DNA from: Nocardioides stalactiti
GTDB lineage: Bacteria; Actinomycetota; Actinomycetes; Propionibacteriales; Nocardioidaceae
Direction: 5' to 3'
Length of the DNA stretch: 47,122 nucleotides
Assembly (NCBI RefSeq): GCF_014180715.1
Contig: NZ_JACEFC010000023.1
Coordinates: 1 to 47,122 of the forward strand
In this document: one piece after another, positions 37,101 to 44,377 of the stretch
How the letters are laid out: each line of letters opens with the position of its first letter
How positions within the stretch are numbered: the first letter of the stretch is position 1
Notes under the pieces: model-generated
Database searches by the model: none
Seen by the model: only the letters and a program-made list of their open reading frames with translations
Told to the model about the DNA's origin: nothing
Program-made: the position numbers and the translations under genes

Positions 37101-39899
37101 TCAACTTCCGCGGACCACCCGGGGGGTGCAGTCGACCTTCTTCTCCCTGCCCGTGTTGGTCGCGACGAACGTGTACGTCACCACCTGACCGGCCACCAGG
37201 GAGGTCCGGTTGGGCGTCTTGGTCAGGCTGATCGACGATGTCGCCTGGGTGATGCTCGCCCGCAGGTCCTCGACCTCGCCGTCCTGTGCCGGCCCCGTCG
37301 CGCGGTCGTCGTAGGCCGTCAGCGCACTGTCGGTCAGCACGTCGGTGGTGAGTCGGAGCCGGATGTAAGGCGCGGACCCCGTCACCAACGCGGCGGGCAA
37401 GCCTGTCCAGGCGATCGTCGCCGACGAGGCACCAGCGGCGACCGTTGTCGACGCGAACTCCGACGGGTCGAAGACGCCGTTGTTGTTGGCGTCGATCCAG
37501 GCGTAGAGGGTCGCGGGGATGCCGAGGTTGTTGGTGACCGGGACGTTGATCGCGGCCGCCGTGGGTCCACCTGCCGCGATCGTGTAGGGACCAGCACTCT
37601 CGTCGTCCGCGCCGGTGACGTCATCCCCGTTGGCACCCACGGTGGCTGCGCCATCGACCTCCCTGTCGACCGCATCGCCGATCATGAGCGACGCGGTGCC
37701 GGTCGTGCCGTCATAACCGCCCAACGTGTGGCGAGGACCGCCGCTGCCCAGGAGAGTCCGATAGGTGTCGGGCGCGTCACCGTAGTCGGTGGCGATGATC
37801 GAGTCCGCACATCGAGCACCGTCATTGTTCGTCGACGCCGGTCCCGCCGCGAAGACCGTCGCGGTCGCAGCGGACCCACTCGCAACATCGATCCGGTAGA
37901 TCGTGCCGGTGGTGTTGTTCGAGGCGTAGAGGAAACCGTCACCATCGGCATACAAGGCGCCGTAGTAGTTGCCTGAGGAAGCCCCGTCGAGATCGCCGAA
38001 GTTCTTCACCACCATCTGAGTGAGCGTGGTGGTGTCGAAGCTGACCAGGACGGCAGGGCTCGTCAGGGGGGTCGCCGTGTCGCGCCGCATGACGCGATAG
38101 AGCCTGCCCTCGACGAACGCCCAGTCGAAGGTGAACTCGTAGGCGACCCCACCGATCGTGTTGCTGAGGGTTCCCGAGGCGACGAGTGTCGGCACTGGAG
38201 TCGTCAGGTCGACCTTGTACCAGGAAACAGAGGTGCCGTTGTCCAACGCCAGCCAGTAGAACCCCGCGTCGTCGACGTCTCCCGCGAGGAAGTTGCCCGT
38301 AGCCGGCAGGCCGGCCGGTAGGCCGACGTTCTCGGCTTGACCGTTGCTGCCGATCCGCACGATTCGGTCCTGCTGGAAGTCCCAGCCGTAGACGTAGTCG
38401 TCCAAGACGTTGTATCCGACGGCGTTGACCTGGCGGCCAGCTATGGCGGGAAGCGAACTGGAGTCTCCGGTGACCATGTCGACACCGAAGACCGAGGTGG
38501 TAGTGCTCGTGGCCGATGCGTACTGGAAGAGAAGACCATCCGCGTTGGCACCGCACCCCCAGACCGGCAACCCCGAGGTGATCATCAGTGGGTAGTCCTC
38601 GACCTCCCCCGCGCTCGAGGGCCCCGTCGGCAACTGGGTCGCGGTCGCGTCGTAACCGATTCGGAACCGAGCGTAGGAGTCGCCCGCTACCAGGCCAGGG
38701 AGGGTCGCCCAGGTCAGGGTGGCCGAGGTCGCCCCTCCCCCAAAGGTCGCGCATGCACGCTCACCTGCCTCAAAGGTGCCGTTGCGGTTGAGGTCGATCC
38801 ATCCGCAGACCGTCCCTGCCTTGCTCGCGCCCGAGATCGCTACGGTGGTCGAGTACGTCGACATCGAGCTCGAGAGAGGACCCAGGCTGACCCCGGAGTC
38901 CTGTCCGTCCGTCGTCGCCGAGGTGCCGGCGTTGGGCGAGGTGGCGCCGTTGGCGACGGTCGAGTTGTCCTCGGTAACCCCCGACCCGAGCGTCACGTCG
39001 GACAGCACGGCGCGCGCGGCGTTGCCCGCGTCGTAGGACGACGGCGCGTCGCCGTAGTCCTGCGGCACTGTCACCGCGATCAGGAAGTTGTCGCCGGTCA
39101 GGTTGTCGTTGTGCGGCGGAACGGAGCCCGTGGTCTGTGTGTAGACGGCACTGAGGTTGAAGGTCAGTGAGCTCACGACGCCGTTGACGCGCACGGAACC
39201 GCAGGCTGCTGTCGCTCCCGCAGTGGGTATCTGTCCTCCCTGGGTGGCAGTGTCGCACCGGGTAGAAGTGCTGTCGTTATCGGCAGTGATCGAGCTCCCC
39301 GCGACCCGGAGGTTGCCGCCACTGAGGTCCGTCAGAGACAGGCCGCCCGTTGCCAGGTTCAGGACGACGTGGAGCTGCGAGGCCTCGATGACCGTCACGT
39401 TGTCGGCGGCGTAGAGCAGCGAGTTCCCACCGATGCCGGCCAGGTTGAGAACCGGGTCGAGCACCGGCTGGCTGAAGTTGATCGTGATGGTGCCCAAGCC
39501 CGAGCACGGGCCGGTCGACGCGCAGTCGGGGCTGTCCATGCGGTACTCCACCGCGGGCGTGCTGGACGGCAAGCCCGGAGTGAAGTCGCTGCTCACGTAG
39601 CCGCGACTTCCGATGGTCGACGCTACGTTGACCCGAGTCTGGCCGGTCGCGTTCTGGGTGACGACGAGCCCTGACGGCAGCGTCTGCGTCGCCGTGCCAC
39701 CGGCGATCGTGACGGCGCCGGTGCCGACCTCGTAGGCCTCGGCCCGCTCCACTGGAGCGACCGTCGAGGTCACGCTGACGAGCACGAGGGTCAGCATGAG
39801 CACCGCCATCAGCCCACGGAACAGCCGCTCGGTAGGCGTGGCAGGACGCGGAGACCCGTGGAGGAAGGGGTCGCCAGGGCGCGCAGAACTCGACTTCAC
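37101..39899 (-). CDS. Large secreted GEVED-domain surface protein with truncated C-terminal DUF11
   Basis: A 932-residue exported protein. Signal peptide: GLMAVLMLTLVLVSVTSTVA at about residues 29-48, cleaved near ERAEA-YEV. Domains: an N-terminal beta region, then DYGDAPSSYDAG and a first GEVED domain (WIDLNRNGTFEAGERAC to AGEVEDYPLMI). A DUF6923/propeller-like block follows (YVYGWDFQQDRIVRIGSNGQ), then DYGDAPDTYRTL and a second GEVED domain (WIDANNNGVFDPSEFA to DGEVEDLRASI). The protein ends in SISLTKTPNRTSLVAGQVVT YTF, a DUF11 start that breaks off after VATNTG and stops within 15 residues. No sortase or membrane anchor remains. Base composition looks less GC-rich than neighbours. It is probably a surface or adhesin-like protein that lost its C-terminal part. 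Confidence 0.8.
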   Translation of the reverse strand: MKSSSARPGDPFLHGSPRPATPTERLFRGLMAVLMLTLVLVSVTSTVAPVERAEAYEVGTGAVTIAGGTATQTLPSGLVVTQNATGQTRVNVASTIGSRGYVSSDFTPGLPSSTPAVEYRMDSPDCASTGPCSGLGTITINFSQPVLDPVLNLAGIGGNSLLYAADNVTVIEASQLHVVLNLATGGLSLTDLSGGNLRVAGSSITADNDSTSTRCDTATQGGQIPTAGATAACGSVRVNGVVSSLTFNLSAVYTQTTGSVPPHNDNLTGDNFLIAVTVPQDYGDAPSSYDAGNAARAVLSDVTLGSGVTEDNSTVANGATSPNAGTSATTDGQDSGVSLGPLSSSMSTYSTTVAISGASKAGTVCGWIDLNRNGTFEAGERACATFGGGATSATLTWATLPGLVAGDSYARFRIGYDATATQLPTGPSSAGEVEDYPLMITSGLPVWGCGANADGLLFQYASATSTTTSVFGVDMVTGDSSSLPAIAGRQVNAVGYNVLDDYVYGWDFQQDRIVRIGSNGQAENVGLPAGLPATGNFLAGDVDDAGFYWLALDNGTSVSWYKVDLTTPVPTLVASGTLSNTIGGVAYEFTFDWAFVEGRLYRVMRRDTATPLTSPAVLVSFDTTTLTQMVVKNFGDLDGASSGNYYGALYADGDGFLYASNNTTGTIYRIDVASGSAATATVFAAGPASTNNDGARCADSIIATDYGDAPDTYRTLLGSGGPRHTLGGYDGTTGTASLMIGDAVDREVDGAATVGANGDDVTGADDESAGPYTIAAGGPTAAAINVPVTNNLGIPATLYAWIDANNNGVFDPSEFASTTVAAGASSATIAWTGLPAALVTGSAPYIRLRLTTDVLTDSALTAYDDRATGPAQDGEVEDLRASITQATSSISLTKTPNRTSLVAGQVVTYTFVATNTGREKKVDCTPRVVRGS

Positions 39900-39920
39900 G
39901 ACCCACAGACGTGAATCGAG

Positions 39921-39966
39921 CCCCGATCCTTACGCCACTTCGGAAACTTTTTTCAGAATTTTTTCC
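39921..39966. repeat. Right copy of the imperfect direct repeat, GEVED gene promoter region
   Basis: GATCCTTACGC (39925-39935), TTCGG (39939-39943) and AGAATTTT (39955-39962), with an A/T-rich run unusual for this genome. On the minus strand this precedes the GEVED GTG by about 25-65 nt and probably contains its promoter. Confidence 0.55.
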
Positions 39967-39984
39967 CGGGATGCCGGTTAGGCC

Positions 39985-41049
39985 TCACTTGAGGGGCATC
40001 CGGCGGGCGATCCCGTCGTCGACCATCTGCTGGAAGTGGTCACCGATCGTGTCCTCGGCTGCGCGGTAGTCGATACCGAGTTCGGCAACGCTCCGGGAGT
40101 TGTCGAACTCGAGCGGCCAGCCGACGTTCTTCTCGACGAACTCGCGGCTGTAGCCGGCCGCCGGAGCCACCAGCTTGAACGCGGCCTTCGGCACCTTCGT
40201 GTAGGGGAACGGGTAGGTCCGGCCGAAGCGCTTGCGCAGGATCTTGCCGATCTCCAGCATCGTGATCGTGCGCGCATTGGTGATGTAGCGACCGTGCGCG
40301 TCGGGCGTGAACCCGGCGGTGATGTGGGCGCGAGCGACGTCGCGGACGTCGACCATGCCCATCGCGAGGTCCGGCGCTCCGCCGGCCAGCGTGTAGTCGG
40401 TGAACGCCTTCATCGTCGCCATCGACCCCGACTTGCTGGCGGTCGTCAGCGACGGGCCGAGGACCAGGCCCGGGTGGATGGTCACCATGTCCCAGCGGTC
40501 CTGCGCCTTGCAGATCTCCCAGGCTGCGCGCTCCGCGACGGTCTTGGAGTAGGGGTAGGGCTGGTGGTCGACGCTGCTGGTGGTGTTCCAGTCCGCCTCG
40601 GTGAAGGCACCGCGGCCCTTCATGTCGACATTGTCGCCGTGGATCGCCACGACGCTGCTCGTCAGCACGACGCGCTTGACCGACTCCGTCGCGTCGACGC
40701 TCGCCAGGACGTTGCGCGTGCCGTCCAGCGCCGGCGTGACCAGCTGACGCTGCGGGTCGCGCACCTTGCCGAGCAGGAACGGCGACGCGGTGTGGATGAC
40801 CAGCTCGCAGTCGGCCATCGCCTCGTCATAGCTCCCGGTGTCGAGGAGGTCGGCCTTGTACAGCGTGAGCCGACCGGGGTGCGCCTCGCCCAGCGCGTGG
40901 AGGTGCTCCAGGCCCGAGCTCTTCCCGGGGTCGCGCACCGTGCCGCGGACCGTGCGGCCGTCCTCGAGCAGGTAGCGCACGATCCAGCTCGCCACGTAGC
41001 CGGTCGCCCCGGTCACGAGGACCGGCTTGCTGGGGTCGATCGTCGTCAT
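39985..41049 (-). CDS. NAD(P)-dependent epimerase/dihydroflavonol-reductase-like aldehyde or ketone reductase
   Basis: A 354-residue extended SDR. The nucleotide site is VLVTGATGYVASWIVRYLLE and the catalytic Tyr/Lys pair lies in YPYSKTVAERAAW. The Ser is in VVLTSSVVAIHG. The substrate region MVDVRDVARAHITAGF is typical of DFR/aldehyde-reductase-like and 3-beta-HSD-like members. Start ATG 41047-41049 is favoured over ATG 41061 because TATGCT (41057-41062) lies 7 nt upstream, a leaderless pattern. Substrate unknown. It is part of a run of minus-strand catabolic genes, 39 nt after the alpha/beta hydrolase stop. Confidence 0.85.
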   Translation of the reverse strand: MTTIDPSKPVLVTGATGYVASWIVRYLLEDGRTVRGTVRDPGKSSGLEHLHALGEAHPGRLTLYKADLLDTGSYDEAMADCELVIHTASPFLLGKVRDPQRQLVTPALDGTRNVLASVDATESVKRVVLTSSVVAIHGDNVDMKGRGAFTEADWNTTSSVDHQPYPYSKTVAERAAWEICKAQDRWDMVTIHPGLVLGPSLTTASKSGSMATMKAFTDYTLAGGAPDLAMGMVDVRDVARAHITAGFTPDAHGRYITNARTITMLEIGKILRKRFGRTYPFPYTKVPKAAFKLVAPAAGYSREFVEKNVGWPLEFDNSRSVAELGIDYRAAEDTIGDHFQQMVDDGIARRMPLK

Positions 41050-41088
41050 GCCCCGGAGCATAGGGCTCCCGGACCGCGGGCGGCTGGC

Positions 41089-42411
41089 TCAGCCGAGGGC
41101 GGCGGCGACGACGCCGGGTCGCGCCTCGGCGAGCACCGCGTCCCGGTCCTCGACGAGGAGGAACCCGGCGCTGATCGCGCGGTCGGTCGCGGCGACGTAC
41201 GCCGTGAGGTAGTCCTCGACCGAGTCGTAGCGACCAGCCACCGCCTCCGGCGGGAGGTCGCGGGTCGAGCCGAACAGGCTGCAGAGGAACGGCGCCTCGG
41301 GCGAGGCGATCCCGGAGAGGACCTGCGTCGGAGCGTCCACGCACGGGGTGCGGACGCCACCGCGCACGTTGCCGACCTCGTCGGTCTCGTAGTCCTCGCC
41401 GACCACGGACAGCCGGTCGGCGACCGGCGGCGCGGTCGCGTCGTCGACCCAGGTCTCGAGCGCGCGGAGCCCGGCCCGCAGCACGTAGGCCTGCTGCCCC
41501 CGGTTGACGGGGTCCGGACAGCCGAGCAGCGACTCGAAGTCGCCGATCTGCCAGACGTCGGCGTGCGAGGCGCCCGCGACCTCCCAGAGCCGGAGCATCG
41601 GCCCGTCGGACTGCCGGGCGTCGACGGATCGGAACCGCGGCGAGGCCACGTCGGTCTCGGTCTGGACGAGGAGGACCGGCGTGGTCAGGTCCTCGCGGAT
41701 CGGCACGGCCGGACCGGAGCGCGCGGCCAGGAGGTCGGCCGGCTCCCCCGCCTGCCCGAGACCCAGCTCGTAGCGGCCCCGGCTGTGGATGAGGAACGCG
41801 TGGAACACACCGGCCGTCGCCGCGAAGGCGTTGACGTAGGTGGTCATCGCGAACGCCGACTGCGACTCCCCGACGGCGATCCGACGGGTGATGCCGTGGT
41901 CGACCAACGGCCCGCCCGGCTCGGTGAGCCCCGCGGCGATCCGGCTGAACAGGTCATAGCTGTAGCCGTCACCCGGATGGACGAGGGCGCCGTAGCGCTC
42001 CGGGACGATGCCGCGCAGGCCCGGCGTCGGAGCGCCGCCGACCGACGGCTGGCCACCGCTCACTCCGACCTGCTGCGCTGAGACACCGACCCATCCGTGG
42101 CCGCGGCGCACGATCTCCTCGGCGAGGTAGGTGTAGTCCGGCGCCGCGTCGCTGCCGCTGCTGACGTTGAGCCACTCCACGACGACGACCCCGCTGCACC
42201 GGGTCGGGTCGCCCGGCGCGCGCACCAGCACCCGGGTCGCGTACGCCGCCTCCTCGATCGGTACGACGTCGCCTGCTCCGGTGCGCTCGAACCGTGCGGC
42301 CGTGCCGCTCGCGACGTACTCCTCCTGCCGGTAGCCCGCCGCAGCGAGGTCCGGCCCGGGCAGCACCGCCGCGAGGAGCGGGTCACCCGGGGGCAGCAGG
42401 GTGAAGGACAT
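41089..42411 (-). CDS. Alpha/beta-hydrolase-domain protein (Abhydrolase_10-like)
   Basis: A 440-residue predicted hydrolase starting at ATG 42409-42411 with GGAGGAG upstream. The N-terminal strand has VVVVEWLNVSSGSDAAPDYT, a hallmark of the 'alpha/beta hydrolase domain' family. The nucleophile elbow is AVGESQSAFAMTTYVNAF (G-E-S-Q-S), with candidate Asp in TETDVAS and His in VAGASHADVW. Its natural substrate is not known for the family. A much longer open frame to 44289 is only shadow sequence over the DapB-like gene. It shares the KstR-like box at 42433-42446 with the divergent SnoaL-like gene. Confidence 0.82.
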   Translation of the reverse strand: MSFTLLPPGDPLLAAVLPGPDLAAAGYRQEEYVASGTAARFERTGAGDVVPIEEAAYATRVLVRAPGDPTRCSGVVVVEWLNVSSGSDAAPDYTYLAEEIVRRGHGWVGVSAQQVGVSGGQPSVGGAPTPGLRGIVPERYGALVHPGDGYSYDLFSRIAAGLTEPGGPLVDHGITRRIAVGESQSAFAMTTYVNAFAATAGVFHAFLIHSRGRYELGLGQAGEPADLLAARSGPAVPIREDLTTPVLLVQTETDVASPRFRSVDARQSDGPMLRLWEVAGASHADVWQIGDFESLLGCPDPVNRGQQAYVLRAGLRALETWVDDATAPPVADRLSVVGEDYETDEVGNVRGGVRTPCVDAPTQVLSGIASPEAPFLCSLFGSTRDLPPEAVAGRYDSVEDYLTAYVAATDRAISAGFLLVEDRDAVLAEARPGVVAAALG

Positions 42412-42432
42412 GCGAGAAGTCTCCTCCAAAAC

Positions 42433-42446
42433 GAGAACACGTTCTA
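42433..42446. promoter_or_regulatory. KstR-like box between alpha/beta hydrolase and SnoaL-like genes
   Basis: GAGAACACGTTCTA matches TNNAACNNGTTNNA except the first base and contains AGAAC-N2-GTTCT. It overlaps TAGAGT (42445-42450), the -10-like element 6 nt before the ATG at 42457, and lies 21 nt from the hydrolase start on the other side. Confidence 0.65.
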
Positions 42447-42456
42447 GAGTGCGTCC

Positions 42457-42939
42457 ATGGACCTCGTCGCGATCGAAGCAATCCGCCAGCTGAAGTACCG
42501 CTACTTCCGCACCCTCGACCTCAAGCAGTGGGACGACTTCGGCGACTGCCTCGCCGAGGACGTGGTCGCGCGCTACGGCACCCAGGCCATGGACAAGCCG
42601 CTCCACTTCGACACCCGCGCCGACGTGGTGTCGTACATGTCGGAGAACCTCGGGACCGGAATCATCACGATCCACATCGCCAACCACCCCGAGATCCAGG
42701 TCGACGGCGACACCGCGACCGGCTCGTGGGGCTTCGAGGACACTGTCATCGTCCCCGACTTCAAGGTGACGATCCGCGGCGGCGGCTACTACCAGGACAC
42801 CTACCGCAAGGACTCCGACGGCCAGTGGCGGATCGCGTCGACCCGCTACGAGCGGATCTACGAGGCGCTGACCTCGCTCGAGGACACCCCCAGCTTCAAG
42901 CTGATCGCCAACCGCTGGGACCCCTCGCTCCAGCACTGA
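42457..42939 (+). CDS. SnoaL-like (NTF2-fold) protein, KstR-like controlled
   Basis: A 160-residue NTF2-fold protein: IEAIRQLKYRYFRTLDLKQW, DDFGDCLAEDVVARYG, then HIANHPEIQVDGDTATGSW and GGYYQDTYRKDSDGQWRIAS. This is the SnoaL_4 pattern with His and Asp lining the cavity; members include cyclases, dehydratases and isomerases such as ketosteroid-isomerase-like proteins. A leaderless start follows TAGAGT by 6 nt. It is divergent from an alpha/beta hydrolase and next to SDR and DapB-like genes, so a role in terpenoid or sterol catabolism is plausible (inference). Confidence 0.82.
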   Translation: MDLVAIEAIRQLKYRYFRTLDLKQWDDFGDCLAEDVVARYGTQAMDKPLHFDTRADVVSYMSENLGTGIITIHIANHPEIQVDGDTATGSWGFEDTVIVPDFKVTIRGGGYYQDTYRKDSDGQWRIASTRYERIYEALTSLEDTPSFKLIANRWDPSLQH

Positions 42940-42999
42940 GAGGTATGGGGACGAGGTCCTGCGGGCACCTCTCCTGGACATCGAACCCCGGGAGGCGTT

Positions 43000-43086
43000 A
43001 TGAAGACCATCTTGTTCATCCTGCTGCTCATCGTCCTGATCGCGCTGCTCTTCAAGTTCGTGCTGCCGAGCCTGCGCAACCGCTGA
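43000..43086 (+). CDS. 28-residue single-helix membrane peptide
   Basis: ATG 43000 to TGA 43086 encodes 28 residues: MKTILFILLLIVLIALLFKF then VLPSLRNR. Residues 4-23 are a continuous hydrophobic helix with basic ends (K2, and R26/R28), as in small membrane proteins. GGGAGG lies 6 nt before the ATG, an excellent ribosome binding site, and the codon pattern is coding-like. It follows the SnoaL-like gene by 60 nt and may share its transcript. Too short for usual gene calling. Function unknown; candidate partner of a membrane protein. Confidence 0.6.
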   Translation: MKTILFILLLIVLIALLFKFVLPSLRNR

Positions 43087-43099
43087 CCACGGTCTGGCG

Positions 43100-43228
43100 T
43101 GAGCGCGCTTCCAGCCGCACCGGCAGGTGACGGATGCCGGTGTGCTCGTTGGCGCGGACCCGCTCGACCGGGCCGGTGACCTCGAAGGCGCCGGCCCGGT
43201 CGAGGAGCGCCTCGAGGACGACGCGCAC
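43100..43228 (-). pseudogene. Remnant of a cytochrome P450 C-terminus
   Basis: The minus frame here reads VRVVLEALLDRAGAFEVTGP, VERVRANEHTGIRHLPVRLE and ARS. This is the end of a bacterial P450 after the haem loop: the L-x-R-x-E-x-[RV]-[VI]-[VF]-L-E-x-L-L helix end, then [E/R]-R-[VL]-R-[AS]-N-x-x-x-G-[IL]-x-x-[LM]-P-V-[RK]. No haem Cys loop or I-helix is present upstream: the DapB-like gene's stop (43254) lies 25 nt before it. A deletion probably removed the rest. The small peptide gene (43000-43086) starts beyond its 3' end on the other strand. Confidence 0.75.
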
Positions 43229-43253
43229 CGCCGAAGGTGTCGTCCGCGAGAAT

Positions 43254-44321
43254 CTACCGGGCGAACCGGGGGTGCGCCCGCCCGGAGATCAGCGGTAGGT
43301 CGAGGTAGCTGAGGTGACCCGGCTCGGCGTCGCACACGTAGGGCACCGAGTTGACGACGTGGTTGGCCGTGGCGACGATCCCCGGGTTGCGGATCCAGCC
43401 CTCCTCCGGCGTCGGCGGCTGGAAGCCGCGGATCGTGGTGAAGGTGCTCGGGTCGCCGGTGATCTCGATCTCGTAGCGCTCGCCCTCGGGCCCGAACTCC
43501 CACGCGGGGTCGAGGTGCTCCTCCCCCATCAGCCAGTTGACCGCGAGTCGCGCGACGACCTCGCCGCCCACGACGGCCTCCCACGCGAAGCGCTGGGCCG
43601 CGACCTGACCGGGCTCGATGACGCCGATCGGGGTGTCGAGCGGCTGGGTGGCGACGGCGACCGCCTGGTCGGTGCGGATCTCGGCGTCGGCCGGGAAGCC
43701 GAGGCCGTCGAGCAGCATCCGGAGGCACTGGGTGAATCCGCCGGTGAGCAGGCCGATCATCGGTCCGCTCATCGCTGCCTCCGGCGTGCCGCCGAACAGC
43801 ATGATGTGGCGGACGACGTCGGGGGCGTTGTAGGTGCGGATGTCGGAGAACTCCTCTGCCCGCACGTGCTCGACCTGCGCCGTCAGCGAGGAGAGCACGA
43901 GCGGCACCAGCTCGGTGATGCCGCCGGGGTCGATGCCGGTGCCGTGGAGGGTGACGCCAGACTCGCGGGCCGCTGCGGCGAGCCGGTCCTCCCCGGGGAC
44001 CGGGTAGAACCAGCCGACCGGCGTGACCACGTTCTTGCCGGAGCGCAGGAGCAGCTCGACCTCGGCCGGGTCGGGCAGCAGGGGCGCGTAGAGGACGCAG
44101 TCCGCGTCGAGCGCGAGGATCGCGTCCTTGTCGTCGGTGGCCACGACACCGACCGGCTCGCCTCCGATCAGCTCCCCGACGTCCTTGCCGGCCTTGTCGG
44201 CGGAGTGGACCCAGCAGCCGACCAGCTCGAGCTGGGGATGCGCCAGCACGCCCTCGATCGCGGCGCGACCGACGCCGCCGGTGGCCCACTGGATGACGCG
44301 GTACGACGCTTGGTTGTTCAC
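43254..44321 (-). CDS. DapB-N-like NAD(P)-dependent dehydrogenase
   Basis: A 355-residue protein starting at GTG 44319-44321 (VNNQASYRVIQWATGGVGRA). The N-terminal Rossmann fold has IQWATGGVGRAAIEGVLAH, then VGCWVHSADKAGKDVGEL. Such proteins are annotated as dihydrodipicolinate reductase-like or amine (2,4-diaminopentanoate-type) dehydrogenases, and many occur in actinobacterial sterol and lipid catabolic clusters with P450s. VVTPVGWFYPVPGEDRL and GTGIDPGGITELVPLVLS are family-conserved. The C-terminus (NHVVNSVPYVCDAEPGHLSY) is complete. TAGCCT (44329-44334) lies 7 nt before the GTG and is overlapped by a KstR-like box, indicating leaderless, repressed transcription. Confidence 0.82.
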   Translation of the reverse strand: MNNQASYRVIQWATGGVGRAAIEGVLAHPQLELVGCWVHSADKAGKDVGELIGGEPVGVVATDDKDAILALDADCVLYAPLLPDPAEVELLLRSGKNVVTPVGWFYPVPGEDRLAAAARESGVTLHGTGIDPGGITELVPLVLSSLTAQVEHVRAEEFSDIRTYNAPDVVRHIMLFGGTPEAAMSGPMIGLLTGGFTQCLRMLLDGLGFPADAEIRTDQAVAVATQPLDTPIGVIEPGQVAAQRFAWEAVVGGEVVARLAVNWLMGEEHLDPAWEFGPEGERYEIEITGDPSTFTTIRGFQPPTPEEGWIRNPGIVATANHVVNSVPYVCDAEPGHLSYLDLPLISGRAHPRFAR

Positions 44322-44332
44322 CCGCCGCAGGC

Positions 44333-44346
44333 TAGAACAGGTTCTA
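44333..44346. promoter_or_regulatory. KstR-like box upstream of the DapB-like gene (perfect consensus)
   Basis: TAGAACAGGTTCTA fits TNNAACNNGTTNNA at all fixed positions, within the 16-bp near-palindrome CTAGAAC-AG-GTTCTAG (44332-44347). It overlaps the -10-like TAGCCT of the DapB-like gene. Confidence 0.7.
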
Positions 44347-44377
44347 GTGTCGCGCCAGGTACCCGACCCGCTCAGGG

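Noticed and set aside
37101..37150. Frameshift at the end of the GEVED gene
   Set aside because: The other two minus frames do not resume DUF11 sequence, so a simple sequencing frameshift does not explain the truncation.
40036..42081. 681-codon plus-strand frame
   Set aside because: Lies opposite two recognisable genes (epimerase and hydrolase) and has no domain pattern.
43052..43228. P450 fragment as a functional small protein
   Set aside because: No start with a ribosome binding site, no haem site, and the frame runs on into sequence unlike P450; best seen as a remnant.
41089..44289. Giant 1066-codon minus-strand frame suggesting a fusion protein
   Set aside because: Only the C-terminal 440 residues match a family and they start with a good ribosome binding site at 42411; the rest is low-complexity shadow of the DapB-like and other genes in this GC-rich DNA.
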